Shown here piece by piece: positions 41,158-50,181 of a stretch of DNA of 64,000 bases. Each line of letters starts with the position of its first letter. Within the stretch, counting starts at the first letter, position 1. The DNA is from Lacrimispora amygdalina (GTDB lineage: Bacteria; Bacillota; Clostridia; Lachnospirales; Lachnospiraceae). The stretch is from NCBI RefSeq assembly GCF_003432035.1, contig NZ_QOHO01000107.1, positions 1-64,000 of the forward strand. Direction: 5' to 3'. The position numbers were made by a program, and so were the translations under genes. Under the pieces are notes generated by a model. That model made no database searches. It worked only from the letters and a program-made list of their open reading frames with translations, and was not told the DNA's origin.

Positions 41158-41676
41158 ATGAGATTACGTCCATACATTCCTGACACAGACTACAACTACC
41201 TGAAGCAATGGATCAACACAGAAAGAATTCATGCATTCTGGTGCGCAAACCGTTTGTCTTATCCTGTTACAAAAAAAGCTTTCCACTCTTTTCTGAAAAT
41301 CAACGCAAGAACCAGGACAGAAAACGCATTTACTGCAACAGAAGATGACGGAAAACCTGTCGGCTTTTTCTGTTATTCCATCGACACAGAAAACAATACC
41401 GGTTTTCTTAAGTATATTATTATCGACAATGCCAGACGCGGAAATGGTTACGGATCACAAATGCTGGCACTGGCACTGCAGTATGCCTTTCAGATCACAG
41501 GAGCCATATCTGTACAGTTAAACGTATTTGATGAGAATATATCCGCAAAACACTGCTATGAAAAAGCCGGATTTTCTGAAAGATCCACTGATTGCCATCC
41601 ATTCATATTCAAAAACGAATTATGGAACAAATGTAATATGATCATTTACCGGAATGATCGCAGCCGTACTGTTTAA
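41158..41676 (+). CDS. GNAT family N-acetyltransferase
   Basis: A 172-residue acetyltransferase. The acetyl-CoA-binding segment is LKYIIIDNARRGNGYGSQMLALALQYAF (motif A, R-x-x-G-x-G near residues 90-105), followed by VQLNVFDENISAKHCYEKAGFSE (motif B). The N-terminal half (RPYIPDTDYNYLKQWINTERIHAFWC) resembles RimJ-like members. The substrate is unknown. GGAGGTCATTCT directly precedes the ATG. The 3' end overlaps the next gene on the opposite strand by four bases. Confidence 0.9.
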   Translation: MRLRPYIPDTDYNYLKQWINTERIHAFWCANRLSYPVTKKAFHSFLKINARTRTENAFTATEDDGKPVGFFCYSIDTENNTGFLKYIIIDNARRGNGYGSQMLALALQYAFQITGAISVQLNVFDENISAKHCYEKAGFSERSTDCHPFIFKNELWNKCNMIIYRNDRSRTV

Positions 41677-41891
41677 TATTCCTTCGATATCGAAGTAATT
41701 CCATATTCTTTCATAAATTTCTCCTGTTCCGTTTCGTTTCTGATCAGACAGACCTCCTGGAATTTTCCCGTCCGGAGATCCCGGAATTCTCCTACCTGCT
41801 CTCCTGTGCAGATACTGCATCTGAGAACCGGAATCTGTGTTTCTCTGTCATACGTTTTCGTTTCGTTTTTTTCGGAAAAACATGGTATCAC
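41673..41891 (-). CDS. Small conserved protein with CSIC motif
   Basis: A 72-residue protein whose core, IPVLRCSICTGEQVGEFRDLRTGKFQEVCLIRNETEQEKFMKEYGI, looks like a widespread small Lachnospiraceae protein of unknown role. The Cys pair C-S-I-C could bind metal or be redox-active. The true start is uncertain; the N-terminal 15 residues (IPCFSEKNETKTYDRE) may be untranslated. It is convergent with the GNAT gene. Confidence 0.6.
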   Translation of the reverse strand: MIPCFSEKNETKTYDRETQIPVLRCSICTGEQVGEFRDLRTGKFQEVCLIRNETEQEKFMKEYGITSISKEY

Positions 41892-42289
41892 CCGCCTTTT
41901 TCTCGTATTTCTGTACCTCTATTATATCAGAAGCGAAGTATTTTGTATCCCGTTCCAGATTGTGTTTTTCATGGCAACCTGTATGTTTTTCTTTCCTGTG
42001 AAACTTTTTCTGCTGCAAACGATTTAGCTGTTATCCTTTCGATTAATAATCTGGCTGCCATAATCGGTGAACCCATTTCGCAAAAATCATCGGATGATCT
42101 TTGGAATATAAGAGACCGTTCCACTAAAAGTCCATTACTTATCCAATGTCTTCTCTTAATTCACAGGACTTGAAAATTGAAAAAAATTCATCTTTCTGTC
42201 CTCCCGGCAAAAAAATTTCCCGTTTTTTATAAATTATGCTTGACATATTTCTTTCCTTTAATTATACTTTAAATCGTTAAACCGACAAT
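41892..42289. other. Intergenic region before T-box leader
   Basis: About 400 bases with no convincing gene. Short coding-like frames exist on both strands around 41980-42170 (for example a minus-strand stretch with SPIMAARLLIERITAKSFAAEK), but none has a start with a ribosome binding site or a known family. It probably includes the promoter of the T-box transcript at its right end. Confidence 0.4.
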
Positions 42290-42556
42290 AAAGAAAAAAT
42301 CCCAGAAGAGAACAACGCTGTTCCTGTTACATATTTCAGAGAGTCTGCGGATGGTGAGAGCAGATATAGAGACAGTTACAGATATCATCTCAAAGATGCA
42401 GGCTGAACCGCCAGTAAGCTGAGCCGGCTTCCACCGTTATCAGGAAAGCGCATGACTGTGCGTTTTAAGTGCTGTTATATAACAGAAATCGGGTGGTACC
42501 GCGGAAAAATTTCGTCCCCTTTCAGATAGACTGATTCTGAAAGGGGATTTTTTATT
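42290..42556 (+). promoter_or_regulatory. T-box leader (candidate isoleucine specifier)
   Basis: The leader carries the hallmark T-box sequence GGGTGGTACCGCGG (42491-42504), which pairs with the end of uncharged tRNA, preceded by Stem I elements AGAGAG (42338-42343) and GGTGAGAGCAG. It is followed by a terminator CCCCTTTCAG/CTGAAAGGGG (42516-42546) with a T-run. The codon ATC at 42384-42386, followed by A and TCTCAAAGATG as expected at the end of the specifier loop, suggests tRNA-Ile. The specifier call is tentative because I aligned it by eye. The regulated gene is the BASS transporter. Confidence 0.9.
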
Positions 42557-42582
42557 GTCAAATATCATAAGGAGGCATTCTC

Positions 42583-43605
42583 ATGAAAACGTTACAAAAA
42601 GTCAGCCATTTTCTGTCCAATTACACTTCTCTGGTTGTAATTGCGATCGCCGTAGTCACCTTTCTCTGTCCTGTCATCATGCAGTGGGTCAACTTCACTT
42701 TGTTTGTTGATCCTGTTTCCAACAAATTTACATGGCAGTCTATTATCATCGGAATTATTATGTTCAGTATGGGACTGACTCTGACAAAAGAAGATTTTCA
42801 CATTCTTGCGCAGAGACCGTTTGATATCTGCATTGGCGCCATTGCACAATATCTGATCATGCCTTTTCTTGCCTTTGCCATTTCCAGAGTGCTGCAGCTG
42901 CCGGATGCCATTGCTCTCGGACTGATTCTTGTAGGATGCTGCCCGGGCGGGGTGTCTTCCAACATTATGTCCTACCTTTGCGGAGGAGATGTGGCTTTCT
43001 CCGTAGGCATGACCACGGTGTCTACCCTGCTTTCCCCGGTAGCCACTCCTCTGCTTGTTTCTTTTCTTGCAAGCGGAACACAGATCACAATCAACGGAAT
43101 TCCCATGTTTATTTCCATCATTGAAACTGTGATTCTGCCTGTAGCTCTTGGATTTATCCTGAACTACTTTTTAGGAAAAAAAGCTTTATTTATGGAATTT
43201 CAGAAAATCATGCCGGGAATCGCAGTACTCGGACTGGCCTGTGTTGTCGGCGGCGTAATTTCTTCCCAGGGATCCAATTTCTTCCGCTCCGGAGTGATCA
43301 TCTTCCTGGCGGTTCTCCTGCACAATGGTCTTGGATATCTGCTTGGATATCTGGCGGGTTCTGTGACCGGAATGAATTATTCCAAGAGAAAGACAATTTC
43401 CATCGAAGTAGGTATGCAGAATGCAGGACTTGCCACAAACCTGGCAACCACTACCGCTCAGTTCGCTTCTGCACCTCAGGCGGCAATTATCTGCGCCGTA
43501 TCCTGTGTATGGCATTCCATTTCCGGAACTCTGCTGGCCGGTCTCTTCGCCTGGAGAGATAAACACAAAGAAAAGAAAGTTTCCACAAACCCTGTGAAAG
43601 CTTAA
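42583..43605 (+). CDS. Bile acid:sodium symporter (BASS) family transporter
   Basis: A 340-residue membrane protein with about ten helices. BASS signatures include MGLTLTKEDF near residue 65, LGLILVGCCPGGVSSNIMSYLCGGDVAFSVGMTTVSTLLSPVATPLL (residues about 108-158) and ISIEVGMQNAGLATNLA near 272. Family members move bile acids, pantoate or 2-oxo acids with sodium. A T-box in the leader makes expression depend on uncharged tRNA, so an amino-acid-related organic acid is a likelier substrate than bile acids (inference). GGAGGCATTCTC precedes the ATG. It is followed by a strong terminator. Confidence 0.9.
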   Translation: MKTLQKVSHFLSNYTSLVVIAIAVVTFLCPVIMQWVNFTLFVDPVSNKFTWQSIIIGIIMFSMGLTLTKEDFHILAQRPFDICIGAIAQYLIMPFLAFAISRVLQLPDAIALGLILVGCCPGGVSSNIMSYLCGGDVAFSVGMTTVSTLLSPVATPLLVSFLASGTQITINGIPMFISIIETVILPVALGFILNYFLGKKALFMEFQKIMPGIAVLGLACVVGGVISSQGSNFFRSGVIIFLAVLLHNGLGYLLGYLAGSVTGMNYSKRKTISIEVGMQNAGLATNLATTTAQFASAPQAAIICAVSCVWHSISGTLLAGLFAWRDKHKEKKVSTNPVKA

Positions 43606-43610
43606 GTACC

Positions 43611-43661
43611 AAAGAGGATTCCCCACAGATCGTCAAGTTCTGTGGAGGAATCCTCTTTTTC
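43611..43661 (+). terminator. Rho-independent terminator after BASS gene
   Basis: AGAGGATTCC-CCACAGA pairs with TCTGTGG-GGAATCCTCT around a short loop and is followed by TTTTTCTG. A long, stable stem ends the T-box transcript. Confidence 0.9.
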
Positions 43662-43811
43662 TGTCATTCGTGATAAAACAGCTTCCCGTTCTTCCGCTCT
43701 GATTTCATTTCATCCGATCACTGAATCGCAATAAACGGTCTCACAGCTTTTCTCCCACAAAAAGTCCGTGTGAACTGCATCAGCCTCAGGCATTATAATA
43801 CAACAGAAATA

Positions 43812-43841
43812 TTGACTGGAAGCTCCGGAATCTGATAGGAT
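43812..43841 (+). promoter_or_regulatory. Promoter candidate of GH3 gene
   Basis: TTGACT (43812-43817), an 18-base spacer and TAGGAT (43836-43841) lie about 110 bases before the GH3 start codon. No other promoter-like pair is obvious in the 290-base gap after the BASS terminator. Confidence 0.5.
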
Positions 43842-43952
43842 ATCCCATATAGAGGCCTGTGTATGAAAACCGGGCAGATATATGATATTCAGATTATTTT
43901 TATCTTCCAGAAAAACAAAATTTTTATTTTAATGACCGAAAAGGAGTACAGA

Positions 43953-46199
43953 ATGAAAAAGGAAAAAATATATACTGTATACATCAACGAAAACGGCCCC
44001 GATATCGGTACGGTATCCGCCCCTGTGATTGAAGAAGACGGCTGTTTTTTCAAAGATTCTGCCCGGACCGGAAAGCTGCTTCCCTACGAAGACTGACGTC
44101 TGGATGCAAAAACCAGGGCTATGGATCTGGCCTCCAGGCTGTCAGTTACTGAGATCGCCGGTCTGATGATGTATTCCCCTCATCAGATGGTACCCTCACT
44201 GCCCGGCGAGCCATTTTCTTCCACTTACGGCGGCAAATCGTTTCCGGAAAGCACGGCAGAACCATGGGAATTGACGGATCAGCAGAAAGTTCTCCTCAAA
44301 GAGGACCATATCCGCCATATTCTGGTTATGAAGCTGGAAAATGCCGAGACTGCCGCAAACTGGAGCAACGCCATGCAGCAGGCGGCAGAGGAACTTCCCT
44401 TTGGAATCCCTGTCAATATTTCCAGCGATCCCCGCCATGGAGCCTCCAACGCGGGAGCCGAATTCAAGAGCGGCGGCAGCGACGTCTCCAAATGGCCTGA
44501 AGGACTTGGGATTGCCGCATCATTTTCTCCTGAAATATGCCGCAGTTTTGCCCGGACTATTGCCAGAGAATATCGGGCGCTGGGAATTACCACGGCACTT
44601 TCCCCTCAGATAGATCTGGCCACGGAACCCCGTTGGATGCGCTTTGAAGATACCTTCGGCACTCATCCGGAGCAGGTAACTGAACTTGGAAGAATCTACT
44701 GCGAAGGCCTTCAGACAACAGAAAACAGTTCTGACGGATGGGGGAGAGACAGCGTCTGCGCCATGGCAAAGCACTGGCCGGGCGGAGGATCATGTGAAGC
44801 AGGAAGAGATGCCCACTATCCTTTTGGAAAATTTGCCGTATATCCCGGAAATAATTTAAAAGACCACTTAAAGCCCTTCGTAAACGGTGTTTTCCGGCTC
44901 GGAGGAAAGACCGGATGTGTCTCCGCCGTTATGCCTTATTACACTGTTTCCTGGAATCAGGACAGAAAAAACGGACAGAATGTCGGAAATTCCTACAGCG
45001 AATATCTTATTCACGATCTGCTGCGCGAAAAATACGGATATGACGGGGTTGTATGCACAGACTGGGGAATCACACAGGATCCATCACCGCAGATTGACTC
45101 TTTCGGCAGCCGCTGCTATGGAACAGAATCCCTGACGGAGGCAGAAAGACATCTTCTTGCCATAGAGAACGGTGTAGATCAGTTCGGCGGCAACAGTGAT
45201 ATCAGGCCTCTTCTCGAGGCGTATCAGCTGGGCTGCAAAAAACACGGAGAAACCCGCATGCGAAAACGGATGGAAGAATCTGCCGTACGTCTTCTGACAA
45301 ACATGTTCCGATGCGGTCTTTTTGAAAATCCCTACCTGGATCCGGAGGAGAGCAGACAGATCGTCGGCTGTGAGGAATTTTCCAAAACAGGCTATCAGGC
45401 TCAGCTCCGATCGGTAGTCATGCTGAAAAACCAGCATGCAATGCCAGTGCGCACCGGAAAAAAAGTCTACATTCCCGCCAGAACTATTAAGGCAAGAAAA
45501 ACTTTCTTCCGCACCTGGGAAGAAGGAAAAACAATCTTACCCGTGGATCAGAATCTCACAGAAAATTATTTTTCATGGACTGATACGCCGCAGAACGCGG
45601 ATTTTGCAATTGTATTTATAGAAAGTCCTCTGTCTGACGGATATTCAGAGGAAGATGCGTCGGGCGGCGGAAACGGATACGTTCCCATTTCTCTTCAGTA
45701 CAGACCTTACACTGCGGAAAAAGCAAGGGAACACAGTATTGCGGGAGGTGATTTCCGGGAGGATTTTATCGACAGGAATTATAAAGGCAAAACCGGAACT
45801 GCTGCCAATGAAGCGGACCTTGATCTGGTCATCAATACAAAGAAAGCAATGGGAGACAAACCTGTGATTGTCTGTCTGCGAATGCATAATCCAGCGGTAT
45901 TATCTGAACTGGAACCTTATGCAGACGGAATCCTGATTGATTTCGGTGTACAGAAACAGGCCCTCTTTGATCTGATCTGCGGAAATGCAGAACCTTCCGG
46001 TCTTCTTCCGATAGAATTCCCATCAGATATGAAATCCGTGGAGATGCACTGTGAAGACCTTCCTTTTGACATCCCGCCCTATACGGACAGTACGGGAAAT
46101 ACCTACCGCTATGGATTCGGACTGAACTGGAATGGCGTCATCCGGGACGGCCGTGCGGAGCGATATCGAAACTCCCCTTCTTCAGAGTCGGAACTGTAA
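43953..46199 (+). pseudogene. Glycoside hydrolase family 3 protein, interrupted by in-frame TGA
   Basis: One reading frame of 748 codons encodes a GH3 enzyme, but codon 48 is TGA (44094-44096). The sequence around it reads GKLLPYED-stop-RLDAKTRAMDLASRLS, where relatives have Trp. After it, the frame is intact: substrate-side HWPGGGSCEAGRDAHYP, the nucleophile motif GVVCTDWGI (Asp), and a C-terminal alpha/beta domain ending TYRYGFGLNW. The family removes beta-linked sugars from oligosaccharide ends. GAAAAGGAG supports the ATG at 43953. The base after TGA is C, the leakiest context, so read-through is possible; otherwise a pseudogene or a re-start at 44121. Confidence 0.85.
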
Positions 46200-46218
46200 C
46201 AAAAATCACTGTACTGGA

Positions 46219-46256
46219 AAACATCCTGCCGCTGACAATTCAACGGCAGGATGTTT
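46219..46256. terminator. Bidirectional terminator between convergent genes
   Basis: AACATCCTGCCG (46219-46231 area) pairs perfectly with CGGCAGGATGTT (46244-46256) around a 12-base loop. Short T-runs on both strands allow it to end both the GH3 and the RelA/SpoT-domain transcripts. Confidence 0.8.
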
Positions 46257-47245
46257 CAGTCAATCAGATCGTTCTGAAATCTGGACAGATGTTCATACGG
46301 AAGAATCAGCCGACCGCGGTACAACCCGCATCCGTCATTGATGAGACTGTTATTCACTGCAGAAAACATATTCACATCTACCTTCGCCAGTTCCAGCTGC
46401 TGCAGTTTTCTGACCCGCTCATATGCTTCGTCGAAATAAACACATTCCCCTTCTGGTATTGCGTCCCTTCTGGCCCGCTCACTTTCCTGTTTCTTTTCAT
46501 ATCCGAGGTGGTTCGCTGAGCCGATCTCCGCAATATCATCCATATCTTTGGTACGGAGCTGCATTTCCATATAACACTTTGCGCTTTCATCAAAAAACGT
46601 GATATGCAGGGAACGGTATCCGTGCTGTTTTTCATTGGAAATATAATCCCTGTAAAACGGTCTGACTTCTTCGCTCAGCAGAGGAGAAGTACTTATTTTT
46701 ACTCCGAAAGCCGGTTCTGCCCGGAACCCTCTTTTTTCTAGAAACCCTTTCAGAACGTTTGCAATCTCATACAGATAGCGGATCTCTTCCTCCTCACGCT
46801 GTACGTCATCTCTGATATGACATTTGGGCATGGAAATGACAATACGGTATGCAATCAGGTCACGAAATCCGTTCAGCTTCTTTTTCAGTTCTTCCAGAGG
46901 CGGTCAGGAACCATTCTCTGTATAGTAATCGTAGATATACTCCACAATATAACCGTTAAATTTTGTTTCCGCCCGGATCAGGGACTTGATCCTGCCTTTA
47001 AACGTAAAGGAAAGATACGGGTATTCTTTTGCCATATACTTGTAGAATTCCCTGATCTTCTGGGACTGTGCCGTCAGAAAGTCATTGTGCTCCAGCAGAT
47101 CCGAAGTACGATTCAAAAATTCACAGTGTATTCTGTCCACCTCATTATTATCTCTGACTGCCGAGATTTTCAGATCTCTGCTGTATTTTTTCAGAATTTT
47201 CAGTACCGTATCTCCTGAATATAAATAGTCGTTTAACGATATCAT
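46256..47245 (-). pseudogene. RelA/SpoT synthetase-domain protein, interrupted by in-frame TGA
   Basis: One frame of 330 codons. The first part (47245 to 46904) has SLNDYLYSGDTVLKILKKYSRDL, KEYPYLSFTFKGRIKSLIRAETKFNGYIVEYI and ends YYTENGS. A TGA at 46904-46906 interrupts it, then the same frame continues PPLEELKKKLNGFRDLIAYRIVISMPKCH and, to the stop, HGYRSLHITFFDE...MEMQLRTKDMDDIAEIGSANHLGYE. The latter is the (p)ppGpp synthetase signature (R-D-L-I-A-Y-R, YRSLH, E-x-Q-L-R). The base after TGA is again C. An intact version would be a small alarmone synthetase-like protein; as written it is split in two. Confidence 0.8.
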
Positions 47246-47297
47246 TATCCACACCTCAATTTCTCTTGTTAAACCGATACATCTCCTGAATTTATCC

Positions 47298-48212
47298 TCA
47301 GTTTTTCAGTGACTTCTTTTTATCCGGAAGCTGGGCAAGAATTACAGCCGAAAATACAAGAATACATCCAAACAGTTCCCTTCCGGAAAGATATTCTTTC
47401 AGAACCAGCCATCCGGTAAGCGCTGAAAATACAGATTCCAGACTGAGAACGAGAGAGGCTACGGCAGGATCCGTATTTTTCTGAGCAACGATCTGAAGCG
47501 TGTACGCTACGCCGCAGGAAAAAACTCCGGCGTAGACCAGCGGCAGCCATGCTGCAAATATATCACCCATCTGCGGCTTTTCATATAAAAACATCGGAAC
47601 AGAACACAGGATTCCGCTTACAAAAAACTGAATGCATGAAAGACTCACTCCATCCACTTTCGGAGCAAAATAATCAATGATAAGAATATGTATCGAAAAT
47701 ACAACAGCACATAAAAACACAAGAAGATCTCCCGTCCCGATCGTAAACCCTTCGTTAATGCAGAGAAAATACATTCCCACAACAGCCAGACCTACACCTG
47801 TCCAGATTTTTGCTCCTGCTTTTTTTCCAAAAAATAATCTGATCATCGGAACGATCAGAATATAGAGCGCCGTGATAAATCCCGCTTTTCCTGCAGTTGT
47901 ATATACGATACCGGCCTGCTGGAGCGAACTTGCGACGGCAAGAGCCAATCCACAGCAGATTCCGCCGGCAAAAAGCGTCTTTCTGTTTTTTCCCTTATTC
48001 ACACTTTCTTTCTTTGTATCATTTCTCTTCCCGTTCTGACAATGTAATACAAAAATAACAGGCAAAAGAACGATGCCGCCCATCACACACCGGATCGAAT
48101 TAAATGTAAACGGTCCCAGGTAATCCATGCCGACGCTCTGCGCGACAAAAGCGCTTCCCCATATGAATGCCGTAAGTGCCAGTAAAATATTATTGAATGA
48201 TTTATGTTTCAT
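47298..48212 (-). CDS. EamA-family (DMT) exporter
   Basis: A 304-residue protein with about ten membrane helices made of two EamA repeats. The first begins ILLALTAFIWGSAFVAQSVGMDYLGPFTFNSIRC and the second near residue 155 with LLVFLCAVVFSIHILIIDYFAP. Conserved loop elements are TTAGKAGFITALYILIVP and TDPAVASLVLSLESVFSALTGWLVLKE. Members export amino acids or nucleosides; the substrate here is unknown. The gene is monocistronic, with a possible -10 box (TATACT, minus strand 48270-48275). Confidence 0.9.
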   Translation of the reverse strand: MKHKSFNNILLALTAFIWGSAFVAQSVGMDYLGPFTFNSIRCVMGGIVLLPVIFVLHCQNGKRNDTKKESVNKGKNRKTLFAGGICCGLALAVASSLQQAGIVYTTAGKAGFITALYILIVPMIRLFFGKKAGAKIWTGVGLAVVGMYFLCINEGFTIGTGDLLVFLCAVVFSIHILIIDYFAPKVDGVSLSCIQFFVSGILCSVPMFLYEKPQMGDIFAAWLPLVYAGVFSCGVAYTLQIVAQKNTDPAVASLVLSLESVFSALTGWLVLKEYLSGRELFGCILVFSAVILAQLPDKKKSLKN

Positions 48213-48321
48213 TGTCTCCCCCTGATGAATGTTGCCGGAATAACGTTCCTGAAAACGAAACCCAGAATCAGTATATCACACTTTTCCCTCTTTAGCACTT
48301 TAAATTATCAAATAAGCGTAA

Positions 48322-48366
48322 AATAAAAAATCCGGCAAAATAAATGAGTCACTGTATTCTGCCGGA
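48322..48366 (-). terminator. Rho-independent terminator after peptide operon
   Basis: On the minus strand TCCGGCA pairs with TGCCGGA (48331-48337 and 48360-48366) around a 22-base loop, followed by a long T-rich tract (TTTTTTATTTT). It ends the ten-gene transcript from 60007 to 48499. Confidence 0.75.
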
Positions 48367-48498
48367 TCTGATATCTGATGATTCTGTTATTCTTTTTTAT
48401 TGTTTCCCTGCTCAGCTGTATTGCCTGTCAGGAAATATGATATCCGCGGCTGCGGAATATCGTTGCTGATTCTCACCGCCTGATTTCAGACGTTTTTT

Positions 48499-50181
48499 TC
48501 ATTCCTTTACATAATAAACAGTGTCGATCCCCTCTCCCCTGTCGTCCTTCAATCTTTTTACCGTATGATATCCCATTTTTTCCAGGATATGCTTCTGTGC
48601 CTGATTGGAAGACCATGTACGGAGCGTAATGGGAGCCCCCGGATATCCGGCTCTTATCTCTTTTTCCGCCAGTATATACAGACTCTCTGATATCCCCTGA
48701 CCGCGCCATTCCGGATCAATACAGAGCGTTGTCATATAACAGGAATCCGGATAGCTGATAAGGTGGCCGCACTGAAAATGATCTTTCCAGGTAATAAATG
48801 CACGGACCTTCCCTCTTTCTTTCCAGAGAAGAACATGCTGCCGGCAGATGTCTTCCAGATATGCCCTGATGCCATCCTGTTCTTTCTCTGCCCCGGACCA
48901 GTCACTCTGGGATGTACTGTTCCTCGCGGACAGCGGAGGAACAAAATCTTTGTCACAGACTCTGAGCAATTCGTAAATCTGTTCTTTTTCTTCGGCTGAA
49001 GATATTGTATCGCGCAAAACAGTCTCACTGCTCTCACAGAAAAAAGGAATTCGGCATACAAGCGCCAGAGCGGCCGCAAGTCCGCTTTCCAGCGTTGAAA
49101 TATCCAGCCACTCTTCCCTGGTGTGAGCTCCTCCTCCGCGGCAGAACCCGACACAGACAGAGGAAATATTCTGTGACAGAGGAATGTTGCAGTCGGTCGA
49201 CGCTTCTGAAGCAGCCGGTTCGACTCCCGTTGCCGCCTGCAGTGTTCTGACACAGCAGTTTGTCAGCCGCTCCATCTGAATCGCGTCTGTCTCTCCCGCA
49301 CAGGGACGTCTGCCGACCTGCTCGCAGCGATATGATACATCACAGCACTTCCGGCTTTCGATTTTTTGCCGCAGATATTCTTCACAGTTTTCCAGAGCTT
49401 CTGCCGAATCCGAGCGGAATTCAAACAGTGCAGAAGCCTCCTGGGCAATTGTATTGACCGAAGTACCGCCTTCCATGACTCCCACATTATAAGTTGTGCG
49501 TGAATGCTCCGGTATTTTCATCTGATACAGTTCTGTCACCAATCCGGCCAGTTCGGCAACTGCATTTTTCTTTCCAAAGTCAAGAAACGAATGACCGCCC
49601 TCCGTCCTGACCTCAATCCGGTAGCGCGAAGAACCGATACACCGGGGATAAACTTTATCTCTGTACAGATCAAATGCAATTACCGCACTGAGCTGTTTCT
49701 GAAAAGCACTTGTCAGTGCGCGGATTCCTTTCAGATTTCCCAGCCCCTCTTCTCCCGTATCTGCAGACAGAATCAGACCGCAGGGAAGTTCCGGAGATAT
49801 TTCATTCAGATATTTCGCCGCCATCAGAAGCATCACGACGTTCACCGTATTATCTCCGATCCCCGGACAGCACCATCTGTCCTGATTTTCCACAAGCTCA
49901 AGAACTTCGTCCATGGAAAAAACCGTATCCAGATGTGCGGTAAACAAAATCTTTCTCTCGCATTCCGGCTGATATTCCCAGATAACATTGCCTGCTGCAT
50001 CACAGTAAGCACCTGAGATGCCCTGCATTTTCATCCATTGCAGACAATACTCCGCTCTCTGTTCTTCATGACCGGTGGCCGCCGGAATCAATACCAGCTC
50101 TTTCAGCGTCCGCTTTGCGAGAGGCAGATTCTTTCTGCTGAATTCTGAAAAATCCTCTTCAATTTCCCATCTTCTCCTCAT
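48499..50181 (-). CDS. M20-family peptidase fused to GNAT acetyltransferase
   Basis: A 560-residue fusion. Residues 1-390 are an M20 zinc aminoacylase/peptidase with FTAHLDTVF (H-x-D), GIGDN (bridging Asp), SADTGEEGLGN (Glu-Glu), an inserted dimerisation domain (GHSFLDFG, YNVGVMEGGTSVNTI) and the late His region GGAHTREEW. After a linker, residues about 430-560 are a GNAT domain (YMTTLCIDPEWRGQGISESLYILAEKEI, ending EKMGYHTVKRL). It overlaps the upstream CapA-like gene by about 23 bases. The two domains together suggest trimming a peptide or amide and acetylating the product (inference). The last gene of the operon. Confidence 0.9.
   Translation of the reverse strand: MRRRWEIEEDFSEFSRKNLPLAKRTLKELVLIPAATGHEEQRAEYCLQWMKMQGISGAYCDAAGNVIWEYQPECERKILFTAHLDTVFSMDEVLELVENQDRWCCPGIGDNTVNVVMLLMAAKYLNEISPELPCGLILSADTGEEGLGNLKGIRALTSAFQKQLSAVIAFDLYRDKVYPRCIGSSRYRIEVRTEGGHSFLDFGKKNAVAELAGLVTELYQMKIPEHSRTTYNVGVMEGGTSVNTIAQEASALFEFRSDSAEALENCEEYLRQKIESRKCCDVSYRCEQVGRRPCAGETDAIQMERLTNCCVRTLQAATGVEPAASEASTDCNIPLSQNISSVCVGFCRGGGAHTREEWLDISTLESGLAAALALVCRIPFFCESSETVLRDTISSAEEKEQIYELLRVCDKDFVPPLSARNSTSQSDWSGAEKEQDGIRAYLEDICRQHVLLWKERGKVRAFITWKDHFQCGHLISYPDSCYMTTLCIDPEWRGQGISESLYILAEKEIRAGYPGAPITLRTWSSNQAQKHILEKMGYHTVKRLKDDRGEGIDTVYYVKE

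Noticed and set aside
43863-43952. An upstream start for the GH3 protein
   Set aside because: The extension is low-complexity hydrophobic sequence and the ATG at 43953 has a clear AAGGAG binding site.
43953-47245. Reassigned UGA codon in this organism
   Set aside because: TGA is a normal stop for several genes in the window (AbiEi, the operon overlaps ending GTGA, the partial gene at 63834), so code reassignment is not supported.
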